DNA from: Lycium barbarum
Lineage: Eukaryota > Streptophyta > Magnoliopsida > Solanales > Solanaceae
Length of the DNA: 64,000 bases
Reading direction: 5' to 3'
Assembly (NCBI RefSeq): GCF_019175385.1
Contig: NC_083341.1
Span: 64,699,800 to 64,763,799, forward strand
The position numbers and the translations under genes were made by a program. Shown here in pieces: positions 12,025 through 23,290 of this stretch (the stretch's first letter is position 1; every line of letters begins with the position of its first letter). The notes beneath the pieces were generated by a model that was given only the letters and a program-made list of their open reading frames with translations, was not told the DNA's origin and did no database searches.

Positions 12025-13627
12025 TGTAACGACCCGTTTAGTTATTATAGTGTTTTGACCCATTTAACCTTGTTGACCCTTTCCCTGAGTCCCGTTAGTA
12101 CGGCCTATGACTTAGTGAATCAATTGGTTTGGGTCCCAAAGCGTTCGGGCATGTTTTGAGTCTCGAGTGAAGGCTTAATTTCATAGTGTTGGGGTTGACT
12201 TGGTGAACACCGAGTTAAAATAATCTCTTTTGGGAATTCCGAGGTCATGGTTGTGTCCGTAACGTGGTTTACAATCAAAACGCATATTTGGTTTGTGTTC
12301 GGGAGGTTCCGGATGAGTTTCGGGAGCTAAAACGAAGTTTTGAACAAATCAGAAAAGGGGCACCCGCTATAGCGAAGGGTGCACCCGCTACTCCCACTAT
12401 AGCGGGTGCACTGGGCAGAATCCATTTTTAAGTTGATTTTTTTTTTCAAGTTTTCCCCTCATAAACCCAAAAACAGTTCCTTAGAATGTGAGAGGCTATT
12501 TTCCTAGGGCTAGGGTGAAGTTCCTCCTTGAAGGTAAGTGCAAACCCTTATGTAATTCATTATTTTTCCTTCCTCAAATCCCATGACAAGCTTAAGCTCC
12601 ATTAATGGTGGGTGCTAGATTAGAACCCAAGAATTGATGAAACCTTCAATAGTTGGAGGGTTGGAGAGAGAGAGAAATGGAAAATCATTCACAAGCACTT
12701 TGGGGTAAGATTCTAAACTAGTATTCATTATTTATTTGTCATTTTTCATCATCTCATAGTCATCCTACACCCTAATTGTGAAGAACTAATGGGTTAAGAA
12801 CCCTAGGGCTAAAAATAGAAAAGATGGATTTGGATATCTTGTGATGAATAGAATTTCATGAAATTAAGATTGAAGGTTAACTAGATGATGAGTAATATAA
12901 TTGTGCACTAAGTTTCCCGTTTTACCCTCATGAACTCGGTTTCACATTATAGGGGTATTTTGGGTATTTTTCTAAAAGGATAGCAATATAGGTATCGTTG
13001 GACTCGTTTAGACTCGTAGAGTACTATTTTGACTATATTGTATCTGAATTTTCAATGAAATTTTCAGTTTTGCCCTTGTGCCTTGGGTTTGGCTATTTAG
13101 GGTCTATTTTTGGGTTTTGGGTAAAACTATGGCAATATGGATATCCTTAGATTCGTATTCTGACATAGAATTCATATTCGATAGACGTTAATCATTTGAG
13201 GTTCTCCAAAGAGGAAGGCAAGGCTAAGGTTTGGCCATTCAAGACTGTTGCTTGATCAGATCCGAGGGTGAGCTTCTATCCATGCCATGCCACCTGAAGA
13301 TCTCTCTTTCCAGATGTCTATTTTTATTCGAGACATTTTCTGTTATTATATTTGAGATATACTTCATTCTTTAGACATTGCTAGTTAGAGTCCTTGTACG
13401 ATGAATTTTAGATTTTAGGGGTGTAATAATTAAGACTTCCGCACTTATATTATCTATTATTTATGAATTATTTTATTTATTTATTCATTCACATGATCAT
13501 TTATTGCTTAGTATAAAGGATTAAAGACGTTAAAATTGGCTAATGATTAATGGGTTAATGGGTAAGGGTTCGCCTACTAGTGGTAATAAGATAGGTGCTT
13601 GCCCGATCGGTAATTAGGGTCGTGATA
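12025..13627 (+). mobile_element. 5' LTR of element I
   Basis: 1603 bp, starting TGTAACGACC and ending GGGTCGTGATA (final CA changed to TA). It contains an inverted repeat upstream of the leader (12361-12408), a donor-like AAGGTAAGT at 12531 and the LTR tail 'gagtccttgtacgatga' shared with element G. It is the longer and probably more complete of the two LTRs. Confidence 0.85.
12361..12408. repeat. U3 palindrome of element I
   Basis: CACCCGCTATAG (12361-12372) and its perfect complement CTATAGCGGGTG (12397-12408) enclose a partial extra copy, gcacccgctact. It occupies the same place as the GC-rich palindromic modules of the other LTRs. Confidence 0.85.
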
Positions 13628-13629
13628 GT

Positions 13630-13641
13630 TGGTATCAGAGC
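13630..13641 (+). promoter_or_regulatory. Primer binding site of element I
   Basis: TGGTATCAGAGC, complementary to the 3' end of plant initiator tRNA-Met, two bases after the 5' LTR. It would prime minus-strand DNA synthesis. Confidence 0.9.
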
Positions 13642-14094
13642 CTAGGTTCGTAAATATCGTTGTACAAGGACGTGTCTAGTAGAGTCTTGCAGATCGGTAC
13701 GAAGAGCTCCGTATCTATCTGCGAGAGGCTATGGGACACTTAGGAAACTTCCACTTCTTTCATTCTTTCGTGCTACTTCATTCAAATTGGTATCTAGACG
13801 ACTCCAATTGGTATCTGCGCTCCCTTGTCTTATTCTTCCCCGAATGGTGGAAACCCCTCTGCTAAACTCTTATGCGAGCGATTTGTGATTATTGTTTGGT
13901 GGTATTGAGTCTATTGGGGGGTGACGTTGGAAATTAGAACTCCATTGGGAATTTTGAGGCCACGGGTGAGTTGGTATAGTGTTCTTAGGTCTATGTGCAT
14001 GTTTGTTTATCTTTGTGAGGCCTCAGATGAAATGTTGGATGATAGAGTGAAAAACTAGGAAAACTTGCGCACTCACTGCCTTAGTAGCATCGCT

Positions 14095-14315
14095 GTGGTG
14101 GGGGTTGTACCGCTACGGCGGTACCGCTATAGTGGCGGGCCTCTTGCCGCTAGCGGTCACTCATTATTCCATATTTTTGCCATGGCGAGCCATGTCTAGC
14201 TATGGCGATGTCGCTATAGGGGAGCATAGGCCGCCATAGCGATGGTCTATTTTCTTTTGGTATGTTATAGCGGGCATTTGGCCGCCATAGCGAGACCGCT
14301 GCAGCGGTCGACGAA
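14095..14315. repeat. Palindromic module inside element I
   Basis: A cluster of near-palindromic words: ccgctacggcggtaccgct, tagcggtcac, ggccgccatagcga, gaccgctgcagcggtc (the last is a perfect 16-bp palindrome). It looks like the U3 module of another LTR family and suggests that this internal region contains captured LTR sequence. Confidence 0.7.
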
Positions 14316-15716
14316 AAATAGTAAGTCGTGTTTTTTAACTTGAATTTGTTTCTTCTGATGGTGAGTTCCCTTGCTTTATCTTATGATGCTCTATCCTCTT
14401 AGGCTTGAATTAATGGTGCAAATGTATAGGGACTAGTTGGAGAAGATGAGTTTCTACCTTAGCATTGAGAATTGAATAATAGGCTTTAAGTATTAGTTTA
14501 ATTGGCGAGTCTTGCCTATAGTAAGATGGGATTTCATGAAATAGTAAATCATAATCTTGAATCTCTAATCTAGACTAAGATTGATTAAGGATAAAAATGG
14601 GGATAGTTCGAAATAAGAGCTAATAATTTGGGAGTTATGTTGAGGTTGTACAATGTGAAGTCGACTCGAGGGTTATGTATGAATTGGTACGTTCTAGTAT
14701 GTTATAGGATATTGGGGACATTGGTTGGATAACAGAAATGAAGACTCTAGTACTTATTGTGTCACATGCGGCTGGTGAGAGATGATAGTATTTATTGTAC
14801 TATATTTTCGTATTTACTTATGTGGTTATTGAGCTTACTTCTATGTCTGTTGGTTGGTGTTCCCGAGTTATATGACATCTTGCTAAGATAAGGGTTATTT
14901 TTTTTGAGATCTCTGAGTTAAATTTCGTCATAAAGTAATGGTGATCTTTGTTAAATTAGTTGTCTAAGTCAGAAAAGGGTTAAGTATGAACTTTGTGAAG
15001 CAGGTGTCTGAGTCCCAATTTGTTGGGATAGATATGAGGAATAATTTATAAATTGATGGTAGTTGAGATTTGTCTAAGAAATGATATACTGTTGTGACTT
15101 CTTGATAAATAGTAAATTTGTCATAATGTGAGAAATATAAGGATGTTAAATAGTTCCGATAGGACAAGATGTTATGAAGAGTGTCCTAACGAATTAGTCT
15201 CGAGGAAAAGGGGTAAATGAGTTGGTGGAATAGATAAGGCTGTTGGGTTTCACGTGATCCTTTTGTAGTATTAAGTAAGTGATAGAAATAGAGAGGTTCG
15301 GGTAAGTCTGTGATAAACTGTTACTTGGCTTGAATGGTTGATAGGTAAAAGGTTGACATAATTAGTATTAAACAAAGCGTGTCGAGATATGAAATCTTAG
15401 TTTACTGATCTAAGAAAGATTTGCTATTTTCGTTGCTGATCATAAGGATCTAGAGAAGTTGAAACCGTTAGAAGTATAAATTGGGGTTAGTATGATTAGT
15501 CTTCGATATATTAGATGGCGCATATGTGTTGTAGCAATTCCTGTGGTAGGTTTGAGTACAGAATTATGGAAATTAGGTCTTTGAGCTAAAGTTACAAAGA
15601 GTTTTGGCTGATGAGATGAACGAATAGTAGTTGGGGCGCACTTGGTGCCGTGGAGGCTTCCGTGTGGTTATAATGCATGTCCCTAGATTATCGTCAACCT
15701 TCGTACTCCCCTTCTT

Positions 15717-15732
15717 CGTTTGAGGACGAACG
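15717..15732 (+). promoter_or_regulatory. Hairpin near the 3' end of element I
   Basis: CGTTTG-AGGA-CGAACG, a 6-bp stem with one T-G wobble and an AGGA loop, about 20 bases before the 3' LTR. The same loop with a changed stem occurs in elements B and D. Confidence 0.6.
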
Positions 15733-15752
15733 ATGGGTAAATTGGTATCTAA

Positions 15753-16323
15753 TGTAATGATTTGTTTAGTCGTTATAGTGTTTTGACCCATTTAACCTTG
15801 TTGACCCTTTCCTGGAGTCTCGTTAGTACGACCTATGACTTAGTGAAGCCATTGGTTTGGGTCCCAAAGCATTCGGGGATGTTTTGAGTCTCGAGTGAAG
15901 GCTTAATTTCATAGTGTTGGGGTTGACTTGGTCAACACCTAGTTTGCTTGATCAGATTCGAGGGTGAGCTTCTATCCATGCCATGCCACCTGAAGATCTC
16001 TCTTTCCAGATGTCTATTTTTATTCTAGACATTCTCTGTTATTAAATTTGAGATATACTTCATTCTTTATACATTGCTAGTTAGAGTCCTTGTACGATGA
16101 CTTTCAGATTTTAGGGGTGTAATAGTTAAGACTACAACACTTGTATTATCTATTAATTATGAATTGTTTTATTTATTTATTCATTCACATGATCATTGAT
16201 TGCTTAGTATAAAGGATTAAAGACGTTAAAATTGGCTAATGATTAATGGGTTATTGGGTAAGGGTTCGCCTACTAGTGATAATAAGGTAGGTGCCCGTAC
16301 GATCGGTAATTAGGGTCGTGACA
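15753..16323 (+). mobile_element. 3' LTR of element I, internally deleted
   Basis: 571 bp. It matches the first ~190 bp and the last ~380 bp of the 5' LTR, with about 1 kb missing (equivalent to about 12213-13246) and a short 'gtt' at the joint. The missing part holds the U3 palindrome, promoter and donor-like site, so the loss probably happened after insertion. Confidence 0.85.
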
Positions 16324-17160
16324 CCGAGATCAGGTGTCCTTTTGGGAAAACACTTCTTTGTTCAGGAAGAATCCCTTGGCTAGTCTTCTGATGGTTTTCT
16401 TTTGATTTGCTGAGCTTTCTGGAGGATACTCTCCTTTATCTAGGTATACCTTGATGTCGGCATACCACGACTTGCTATCTTGCTCGGCCTCAACGTGTCC
16501 GCAGTGAGCCTGTTCTTTATTCAGAGTGATCCTATTCTTATTCAGAGTGATCTTTAGGGGATCAATGTAGGTACTCTCGAGGTGCTGAATTATGGAGGCT
16601 ATTGTAGCCAAAGCGTCAGCAAACTAGTTTTGAGCCCTCGGAGTATGCCTGAAGTCGATGTTTTCAAATCTCCCGCACAATCTCTGTACCAGATTTACGT
16701 ATGGCAGTATTTTGTCATTCTTGGTCGCCCAATTTCCCTTCACTTGATTTATGAGCAAGTCAGAATCCTCGATTACTAGCAACTCCTGTATGTTCATGTC
16801 TAATGCCATCCTGAGGCTGAGAATACATGCTTCGTATTCAGCCATGTTGTTGGTACATCTAAAGTTGAGCTTTGCGGCCATTGGATAGTGTTGTCCTGCT
16901 TCTGATATCAACACTGCTCCGATGCCGAAACCTTTGTAGTTGACTGCTCTGTCGAAGAAGTCTCCATCCTGTGTATGGTTCGGCCAACTCTTCTTCCATT
17001 GCCATCGCTTCTTCGTCCGGGAAGAAAGTCTGCAATAGTTTCGAGTTCGTCGTCGACGAGACTTTCTGCCAGTAGGTCGGCCAAGGCTTGTCCTTTGACT
17101 ATTTTTTGTGCTACGTACACAATGTTGAATTCTCTTAGTAGCATCTACCATTTGGATAAC
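16324..17160 (-). pseudogene. Tat-like pol: extra RNase H domain and linker
   Basis: Minus strand. From 17144 it reads MLLREFNIVYVAQKIVKGQA, the connection domain after RT/RNase H. Then follows an RNase H fold: FDRAVNYKGFGIGAVLISE with the first Asp, NNMAEYEACILSLRMALDM with the Glu, IEDSDLLINQVKGNW with the next Asp. This is the additional RNase H that characterises the Tat lineage. The linker toward integrase (YADIKVYLDKGEYP, then RRLAKGFF) follows to 16330. A TAG replaces a Gln codon just after the LTR A insertion and there are frame breaks. It continues the protein cut at 22243 and is itself cut at 16323. Confidence 0.85.
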
Positions 17161-17525
17161 TGTTACACCTCGAAAAATCTTATGTCGTTGCATGATGGCT
17201 AGACTAACGCAGGGTAAGAAGTACACGATGTTCCTTCAAGTAAGAAGTGGTATCTAATGGTTATAATTAAGATTTCAAAGGCATTTGAGGTAAGAGGATG
17301 GTGCTCATTGAAGAATGTAAAGTATAAGGCATGTTTTTTAAAAAAAAAAAAAAAGATTCGCAAAGCACTGAATTAACGTGAACCTAATGATGTCCTAAAA
17401 GAACAGTTATAATGCTCCTTAGATTGCTAATGAAGTGTTAAACAAGTGTTAAGAAGGTTCCATAAGGATTGGAGATCAAACGAAACGACAGAAACAATTT
17501 AGGAGAAGGGGAGTTATACGACCAC

Positions 17526-17561
17526 TTATACGGTCCGTATAACTTTATACGGTCCGTATAA
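17526..17561. repeat. Duplicated U3 palindrome of LTR A
   Basis: TTATACGGTCCGTATAA occurs twice (17526-17542 and 17545-17561), each an inverted repeat around a central T. Related half-copies follow at 17618-17653. A TATA-like tatttaaatg lies about 25 bases downstream. Confidence 0.85.
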
Positions 17562-17928
17562 GGGTCCGTATAATCTAACAGGAAGGATGTTTTCCATGAT
17601 GGTGAACCACAGACACTTTTACGGACCGTACAATGTTATATGGACCGTATAAGTCCCGACGGGCTGAGTATTTCCAAGTATTTAAATGTGTTCCCACTTC
17701 ATTATTTTCATTCTCCTCATTTCTCCACTTCTCTACAAGTCTCTAGAACATTCCATACATTTCATTTTCAAGAATACAAGGGAAATCAAAGTTTCATATC
17801 ATAAATTCAAGCGAATCAAGTGCAAGGAAGCTCTTGGGGTTGCTAGAGTCAAGGAACCTCTTAGAAGTTGAAGCTAGGGTTTTCATCAAGTGGATTATTT
17901 CTACCCAAAACCCATTCCTACTCAATCA

Positions 17929-17940
17929 AAGGTAAGTTTT
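17929..17940 (+). promoter_or_regulatory. Splice-donor-like site in LTR A leader
   Basis: AAAGGTAAGTTT, a consensus plant 5' splice site after 'agggtttt' in the presumed leader. The same position carries a donor-like word in most LTRs here. Confidence 0.4.
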
Positions 17941-18300
17941 ATGATCATTTCATGTTATTTGGACTGTGGAGAGGTTGAAAGACTTGGATTATAGAAGGAA
18001 ATAGAAAATGGGTTACAAACATGAGAATAGTGACATTGTTGAGTAGTAGCTTAATATGAATCATGCTTCTTGATATGTTGTGAATATAATTATGTGATAA
18101 ATGATATTAAGAACATGGGAGGAACATTATATAAGGATGAATTTAATGTTGTATTACGACCATCGTTATGGGTGATTTGAAATGGAATTGGAAGACTTGA
18201 ATAATGTGGAATGAAGGAAGATTGTTAATTATGATATGAGGAATGTTATTATTAACGTTTGTGAGTTAATATATGATATGGAGAAAGTTGTATAAACAAA

Positions 18301-18312
18301 GGAGATGCTGCC
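18301..18312 (+). other. Conserved GCTGCC block in LTR A
   Basis: GGAGATGCTGCC, a member of the GGGGAAATGCTGCCGAAAT block found in the leader part of nearly all LTRs in the window. Function unknown. Confidence 0.6.
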
Positions 18313-18837
18313 TAATTTTCTCTAGCTTTAGTTCAAGCATGCTTATGTTATCGATTATCTAATATTGGTACGAACTCTCTTGAAGGTAGAAACGTGAATA
18401 TTGGAGGGGAACGTTCAAGCGATAGAGTAGCTAAACAAAAAGGTATGTAAGACTAGTCCCTTCTTTCTAAGGCATGACTCCTATGGAATGAATCCCCCCC
18501 TTTTTCCATGACTTTCTTACATCCTGGAAATTATGAGTCTATGATTATAAAGAGCTTCACATGAGATAAAGAAATGAGATATGTTATGAGTATGATAGTG
18601 ATGATGATGAGTTAAGTCTAAAGATTTTAAAGCTAATGGTCCCAATTATGATTCGTTGATGTTGTTTGTTGTATGCACTCACCTTATATGCTAATTCCTT
18701 CAAGGTGAGGCAGAATGCTTATGAATGCTTCATAATGGAATCGGGGGCTCACGACCTTACGTCACCCCGATAGAGTTATAACCTGTCATTGAGTTTTATA
18801 CATGATTCATGATAAGTATATGATGATGATATCACAC

Positions 18838-18935
18838 CGCGCCTATATGGCCGGGCAGACACCACTAAGGCGGGCAGCGTATACACCATGTGTAGATGGC
18901 ATGGGCAGACACCACTAGTGGGCGGCATGAGATGT
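18838..18935 (+). repeat. Short tandem cassette with inverted repeats in LTR A
   Basis: Two to three copies of 'ggccgggcagacaccacta' with small inverted repeats, for example the perfect palindrome CCACTAGTGG at 18912-18921. Corresponds to cassettes in J, K, C, D and E. Confidence 0.65.
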
Positions 18936-19157
18936 TTACCCTGGATGCAGGAGGCATAGACGCAGACTAATGATGATCACACCGTACCTATATGGTCGGG
19001 CAGCTATATATATATATATGCATACATGATATGACGATGTTATGAAGTAAGTCAGCATGCATTATTTCTATCTTAAGTGACAGTCAGTTACAGGTCGTTC
19101 TTCACTTGATGTTTCCTTATTTCATTGATATACTATTATTGTTTATGCCTGACATAC

Positions 19158-19178
19158 TCAGTACAATGCTCGTACTGA
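19158..19178 (+). other. Conserved hairpin TCAGTAC-N7-GTACTGA in LTR A
   Basis: Perfect 7-bp stem, 7-base loop (aatgctc), followed by cgtcc and 'tttggacgctgtgttcatg'. The same hairpin, with changed loop, recurs in J, K, C1, C2, D and F. Confidence 0.75.
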
Positions 19179-19667
19179 CGTCCTTTTTCTTTGGACGCTG
19201 TGTTCATGGCCACAGGTAGACAGGGAGGTGATCCAGATTCGTAGGAGCTGTCAGTAGACTTTGAGTGTTACACCCCGTACTTCCAGATGAACGTCTGTTA
19301 AGTTTAAGTACAAGTACGTGGAATTATGATCAAGATGAGCCGTCTTTCGGGTTTAAGGAATGGTATAATTATTAGGTATACTTATGGATAAAGTGATGTA
19401 TGAGAAGTACTTGGAAGTCTCACGACCAAATGGAGTTGAAGAAATAAGCTATTGAGACCTTGGATTTTGTGGAAAATATGAAGGGCAAATTTTTGTCCAA
19501 CTTTGACAAAGAATATCTGTTAGTATATGAGAAGTTTTGAAGCAAAGAAAAATCCTAAAATGAAGTTCGTCGAGTCTAGTTTACAACGCAACAAACCGCT
19601 CGTCAATAGGACATCGGAGTAGAGAATTATGAATGTTACAAGTTTAGCTGACAGAGCAGAAACATGT

Positions 19668-19742
19668 GCTACAGTACTGCTACAGTACCAACTTGCTATA
19701 GTACGGCTTGCTACAGTACTGCTACAGTAAAATGCTACAGTG
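19668..19742. repeat. U3 palindromic module of LTR K
   Basis: Five to six copies of GCTACAGTA(CT), giving the palindrome CAGTACTG where copies abut, ending about 20 bases before the TATA-like box. Confidence 0.8.
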
Positions 19743-20125
19743 ACCCCGAACTTGATCCTTATAAAAAGGGTAAGACCCCCCTTTTTTCACCAGATTTGCC
19801 CAGAAATTTCTAGAAAATTGAAGAGAGAGAGAGAGAGGGGATCATAAAGTGAGCAATTTTCAAGCGGGGAGTATTAATCGAAGCTCGGATAAACGCATGG
19901 ATGTGATTCTAGTATGGTTTTGCGGTGGATTCAAGGTAGATATTGAAGATATCTCTGTTTTAACAAGAATAAGGTATGAATCTCCTATTATTAATGTTAA
20001 TTTTGGTTTATTTACGGAGATCAAGTCGTTAAATAATTGTATAGCGAGTTGGTTGGTTGTGAAAATTGGGAAACGATCGTGTGGGATGTTTTATGGTACA
20101 TATTGGTGTTGGAAGTGATGTGATT

Positions 20126-20153
20126 GTCGTTGTTGTTGTTGTTGTTGTTGTTG
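20126..20153. repeat. (GTT)n microsatellite
   Basis: About eight GTT units inside LTR K. Confidence 0.9.
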
Positions 20154-20862
20154 GTTGCTGAATTATAATTTCGGGCTAGGCATATAAACAGGGGAGATGC
20201 TGCCGAAATTTCAGCACATTCTAGAAAGAATTAAATTGAAGGCTTAAGACAAGTGTATGATGGTGAGCCTAATAATAGTATGAACGATTTTATATGTAGA
20301 TTACAAGTCAGGAGATAAGTGGGAAGTTCAAGGAGCAAGATTCTAGGATGTTAAGGCTAAACCTTTCTTTCTATAGGCATGATTCCTTATTGTAAACCTT
20401 TGTACTATATCCATAATATCGTTGCTTCCACAAATGCCAGAAGCCTATGAATCTCATGATCCTTATGATATTATTGAGCTTATTCATGACCTTTGGAATT
20501 ATGCATTGTGATTGATCTCACCTTATGATACTTGTTCCTTCAAGGTGAGATATAGCGATGACGATAGTTCCAAAAATCCAACGAGTTTAGGAAGGTGTCT
20601 TAAGGAATGTTTTGTGGGACATGAATAGAGTGCTAGTAGAGGGTCCCTAATGAAGTATTTAATGTTCGAATAGAGGGTTATGTTGTATCTTAGGACTGAG
20701 TTAATGTTTAGTCAAGCGGGAAGAAGTACTAATGGCCTGAGTTGTGCTTATAAGTCTTATGTAATCATGTAGACCCTACGAGTTAAGTGATGACCACGGG
20801 AAGGGCATAGAGATTACTAGTAGATGTTTAGTTATGATGTTGATTATAATTACCACTAGTCT

Positions 20863-21066
20863 ACGACCGGTCGAGCAGATGTTACCATCGGGCTATGGCC
20901 GGTTGGGCAGATATGTGTTACCACCAGGCTACGGCTGGTTGGGCAGTTATTACCACCGTGCTACGGCCGGTTGGGCAGATGTATATATTTACTACTGGAC
21001 TGCAGCCAGTCGGGAAGTTACCACCATGCTACGGCCGGTCAGGCAGTTAGCACTGTTCAGTTGGGC
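20863..21066 (+). repeat. GGCCGG tandem cassette of LTR K
   Basis: Five to six imperfect units of about 35-40 bp near 'taccaccgtgctacggccgg' followed by 'ttgggcaga'. Occupies the same slot as the inverted-repeat cassettes of the other LTRs. Confidence 0.75.
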
Positions 21067-21378
21067 AGTTAGTATAGGATGCTTAGTAAGATAAAGACAC
21101 AGTACTGTACATAGATATGGTTAAGCATGCGAGAGTATAGAGAGACATGTATCATATATGGATCGGGTTGCATACCGCAACACATGTTCAGATAACGTTT
21201 GATGATAAGGTAACCAGGACTATTGTAGGGTATAAAGACCTAGTAAAGAACTCAAGAAGATGAAGAGGTATGTATACATATGCTAGATTTCAATCGATAG
21301 TTCAGAAATGCCAGGTTGATTCTTATTCTTCTCATCTTTAGTCTATGGCTATTTTGTTGCACTTTTCGCCTTGCATAC

Positions 21379-21399
21379 TCAGTACATTGCTTGTACTAA
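21379..21399 (+). other. Conserved hairpin in LTR K (one mismatch)
   Basis: TCAGTAC then ttgctt-containing loop and GTACTAA: the right arm has one change from GTACTGA. Context 'acgtccctttgctgggggcg' matches the other copies. Confidence 0.6.
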
Positions 21400-22242
21400 C
21401 GTCCCTTTGCTGGGGGCGCTGCGTTTCATGCCCGCAGGTCTTAAGATACAACTTGACGGATCTTTCAGTAAGGATACCAGCTCGGTAGGCAGAGTTATGG
21501 CACTCCACTTGCTTCGGATTTGCCCTATGAGTCAGCATGGCTGCTTCTGCATTTGCATGGATATAGCGGGGCCCTGTTCTGGCCACTGTATGTCATGTAC
21601 TCCTGTAGAGGCTCATAGACAGACATGCACAGTTAGATATCTTATAATTATCTTGACTTGTACTATGTTGTATCATTATTATGGAAAGCCTTACCGGCTC
21701 ATGCACTCGAGATTAGTTTGAAGACGTAAGTATGTTATCTTTTGGGCTTGTGCCCCCATGGCTTATAGTACCTTGGCCTTATGTTTCCTTTCGAGATACA
21801 GAAAAAATGAGTTACAGTTTGGTTCGCTCGGTTCCCGTAGGGTTCCGAGTGCCAGTCACGCCTTACCAAGGTTGGGGTGTGACATTGAGAGCACTCCATT
21901 ATTCTAGAGGTGCCATTGATTTATTATTTTGTGTATATATATGTTTTGGGGACGACGGGGTCCTGTCCCGTCCATATGTCTAGTACTCTAGTAGAGGCTC
22001 GTAGATACGTATGTGTGAGTAGTATGGTCTAACTATTTCCTTATTGCATATATATTATTTTGATAGCCGAAGGGCTTATGTATATAATGGTAAATTTGTT
22101 TGAAAGTGAGAAATGGTTTTCCCTATGATTAGAAGTATAAGAATGATGAATGAACGCAGGATGAGTATGATGAGTAGTAGAATGAGTGGTGCTCGGCGGT
22201 CAGCTCTGGGTACCCGTCATGGCCCCTAGTCGGGTCGTGACA

Positions 22243-23290
22243 ATAAATTTCCCACAGGCATCGGTTGCCGAAATATATATCTTAAGGGCTCCATTTTGGA
22301 GATGAGGTGAGTGGTAAATACCGACAAGTAAATGCCTTAGCTTTTGGGCGATCCATGTCAAGGCACAACATGTTTTCTCTGCGAGTGTGTATCTTGACTC
22401 ACAGGATGAGATTTTCTTGCTCAGGTAATAGATGGCATGTTCCTTTTTGCCTTCCACGTCATGTTGGGTAAGCATGTACCCAAAAGCATTTTCTGATACT
22501 GATAGGTACAGTAGCAGAGGACTCCCTTGCCTAGGTGGCACTTGGATAGAAGGATTGGAAAGGTATTTCTTAATTTTATCGAATGCCTCTTGGCACTCCT
22601 CCGTCCATTTTGTGGGGGCGTCTTTCTTGAGCAATTTCAGGATTGGTTCTACAATCACAGTTGACTAGGCTATAAATCGTCCGATGTAGTTCAGCCTTCC
22701 CAAGAAGCTCATGACTTCTTTCTTGGTTTTGGGAGGCGGCAGTTCTTGAATTTCATTGATTTTATTAGGGTCTAACTCAATGCCTCTCCGACTAACTATG
22801 AAACCTAACAATTTACCTGAGGGCATTCCAAATGCGGACTTTGTCGGGTTTAACTTCAGGCTGAACTTGGGAAGCCTGTCGAAGAACTTACGCAGGTGAG
22901 CGGTATGCTCTGAGCTTTCCTTTGACTTTATGATAACATCGTCCACATAGCCTTGGATCTCTCGATGCATCATGTCATGAAACAGGGTAGTCATGGCTCT
23001 CATATATGTGGCACCGGCATTCTTAAGGCTGAACGACATTACTCGGTAATGGTAGACTCCTCAACGGGTGATGAAGAGTGTCTTCTCAGTGTCTTCTTCG
23101 ATCATGAGTATCTGATGGTACTCGGCGAAACAATCCACAAAAGACTACAACTCGTGCTTGGACTGGCCCAGTTGAGATCTCGGTAGTCTACTCCTTTTAT
23201 GGGCAATATGTGGGCTACTACTTTAGTGCTCAATCCTAGCATATCAGCGTATGACCAGGCGAAGACATCCACGTATTCCTTTAACAGTTC
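22243..23290 (-). pseudogene. Tat-like reverse transcriptase and RNase H
   Basis: Minus strand. RT palm from about 23160: the catalytic GYVDDVIIKSKESSEHTAHL at about 22950 is intact, followed by the thumb with FSLKLNPTKSAFGMPSGKLL and FLGRLNYIGRFIA. RNase H begins near 22658 (CQEAFDKIKKYL, LLLYLSVSENAFGYML, ...ISSCESRYTLAEKTCCALTW) and is cut at 22243 by LTR A. Lesions include a TGA just before GVYHYRVMSFSLKNAGATYM near 23060 and a TAG near 22666. The classical RNase H here has Ser where many have Asp, consistent with the Tat lineage relying on its second RNase H. Confidence 0.9.

Larger units (their letters stand above)
13628..15752 (+). other. Non-coding internal region of element I
   Basis: After the primer site the leader resembles element G ('gtacaaggacgtgtctagtag', then 'ttgcagatcggtac') to about 13860, where gag would start; beyond that the sequence is unrelated and non-coding. 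A second palindromic module lies at 14095-14315. The 3' end carries the hairpin with the GAGGACGAAC motif seen before polypurine tracts of Tekay-type elements, but the tract itself is degenerate. I recognise no host-gene capture. Confidence 0.7.
12025..16323 (+). mobile_element. Nested non-autonomous LTR retrotransposon (element I)
   Basis: A 4.3 kb insertion in Tat integrase, bounded by TGTAACGACC at 12025 and GGGTCGTGACA at 16323 and flanked by a perfect 5-bp target duplication, ccgag (12020-12024 and 16324-16328). Removing it rejoins the host protein as RTPDLGLLRCVD. It has two related LTRs of very unequal size, a tRNA-Met-type primer site and about 2.1 kb of internal DNA with no gag or pol. 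The leader just after the primer site resembles element G (30290-32725), so it is probably a parasite of that family. Confidence 0.9.
19266..21884 (+). mobile_element. Solo LTR K nested in LTR A
   Basis: TGTTACACCCCG at 19266 to GGGGTGTGACA at 21884, flanked by perfect TSD ttgag (19261-19265, 21885-21889). 2619 bp, a single promoter region, no primer site and no coding DNA. It contains a CTACAGTA palindromic module, a TATA-like ccttataaaaagg near 19761, a GGGGAGATGCTGCCGAAATT block (20191), a GGCCGG cassette, the conserved hairpin and the usual tail. It is younger than A because it interrupts A. Confidence 0.9.
17161..22242 (+). mobile_element. Solo LTR A (interrupted by LTR K)
   Basis: Starts TGTTACACCTCG at 17161 and ends CGGGTCGTGACA at 22242. 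Flanks ataac (left) and ataaa (right) fit a 5-bp duplication with one change; without the insert the Tat protein rejoins at the GK/SKWQMLL position. Without K it is about 2.46 kb and holds one promoter region, one donor, one hairpin and one tail, with no primer site or coding DNA, so it is a solo LTR left by LTR-LTR recombination. Same family as J2 and F, to judge by the shared block 'gttaagaaggttccataagg'. Confidence 0.85.
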
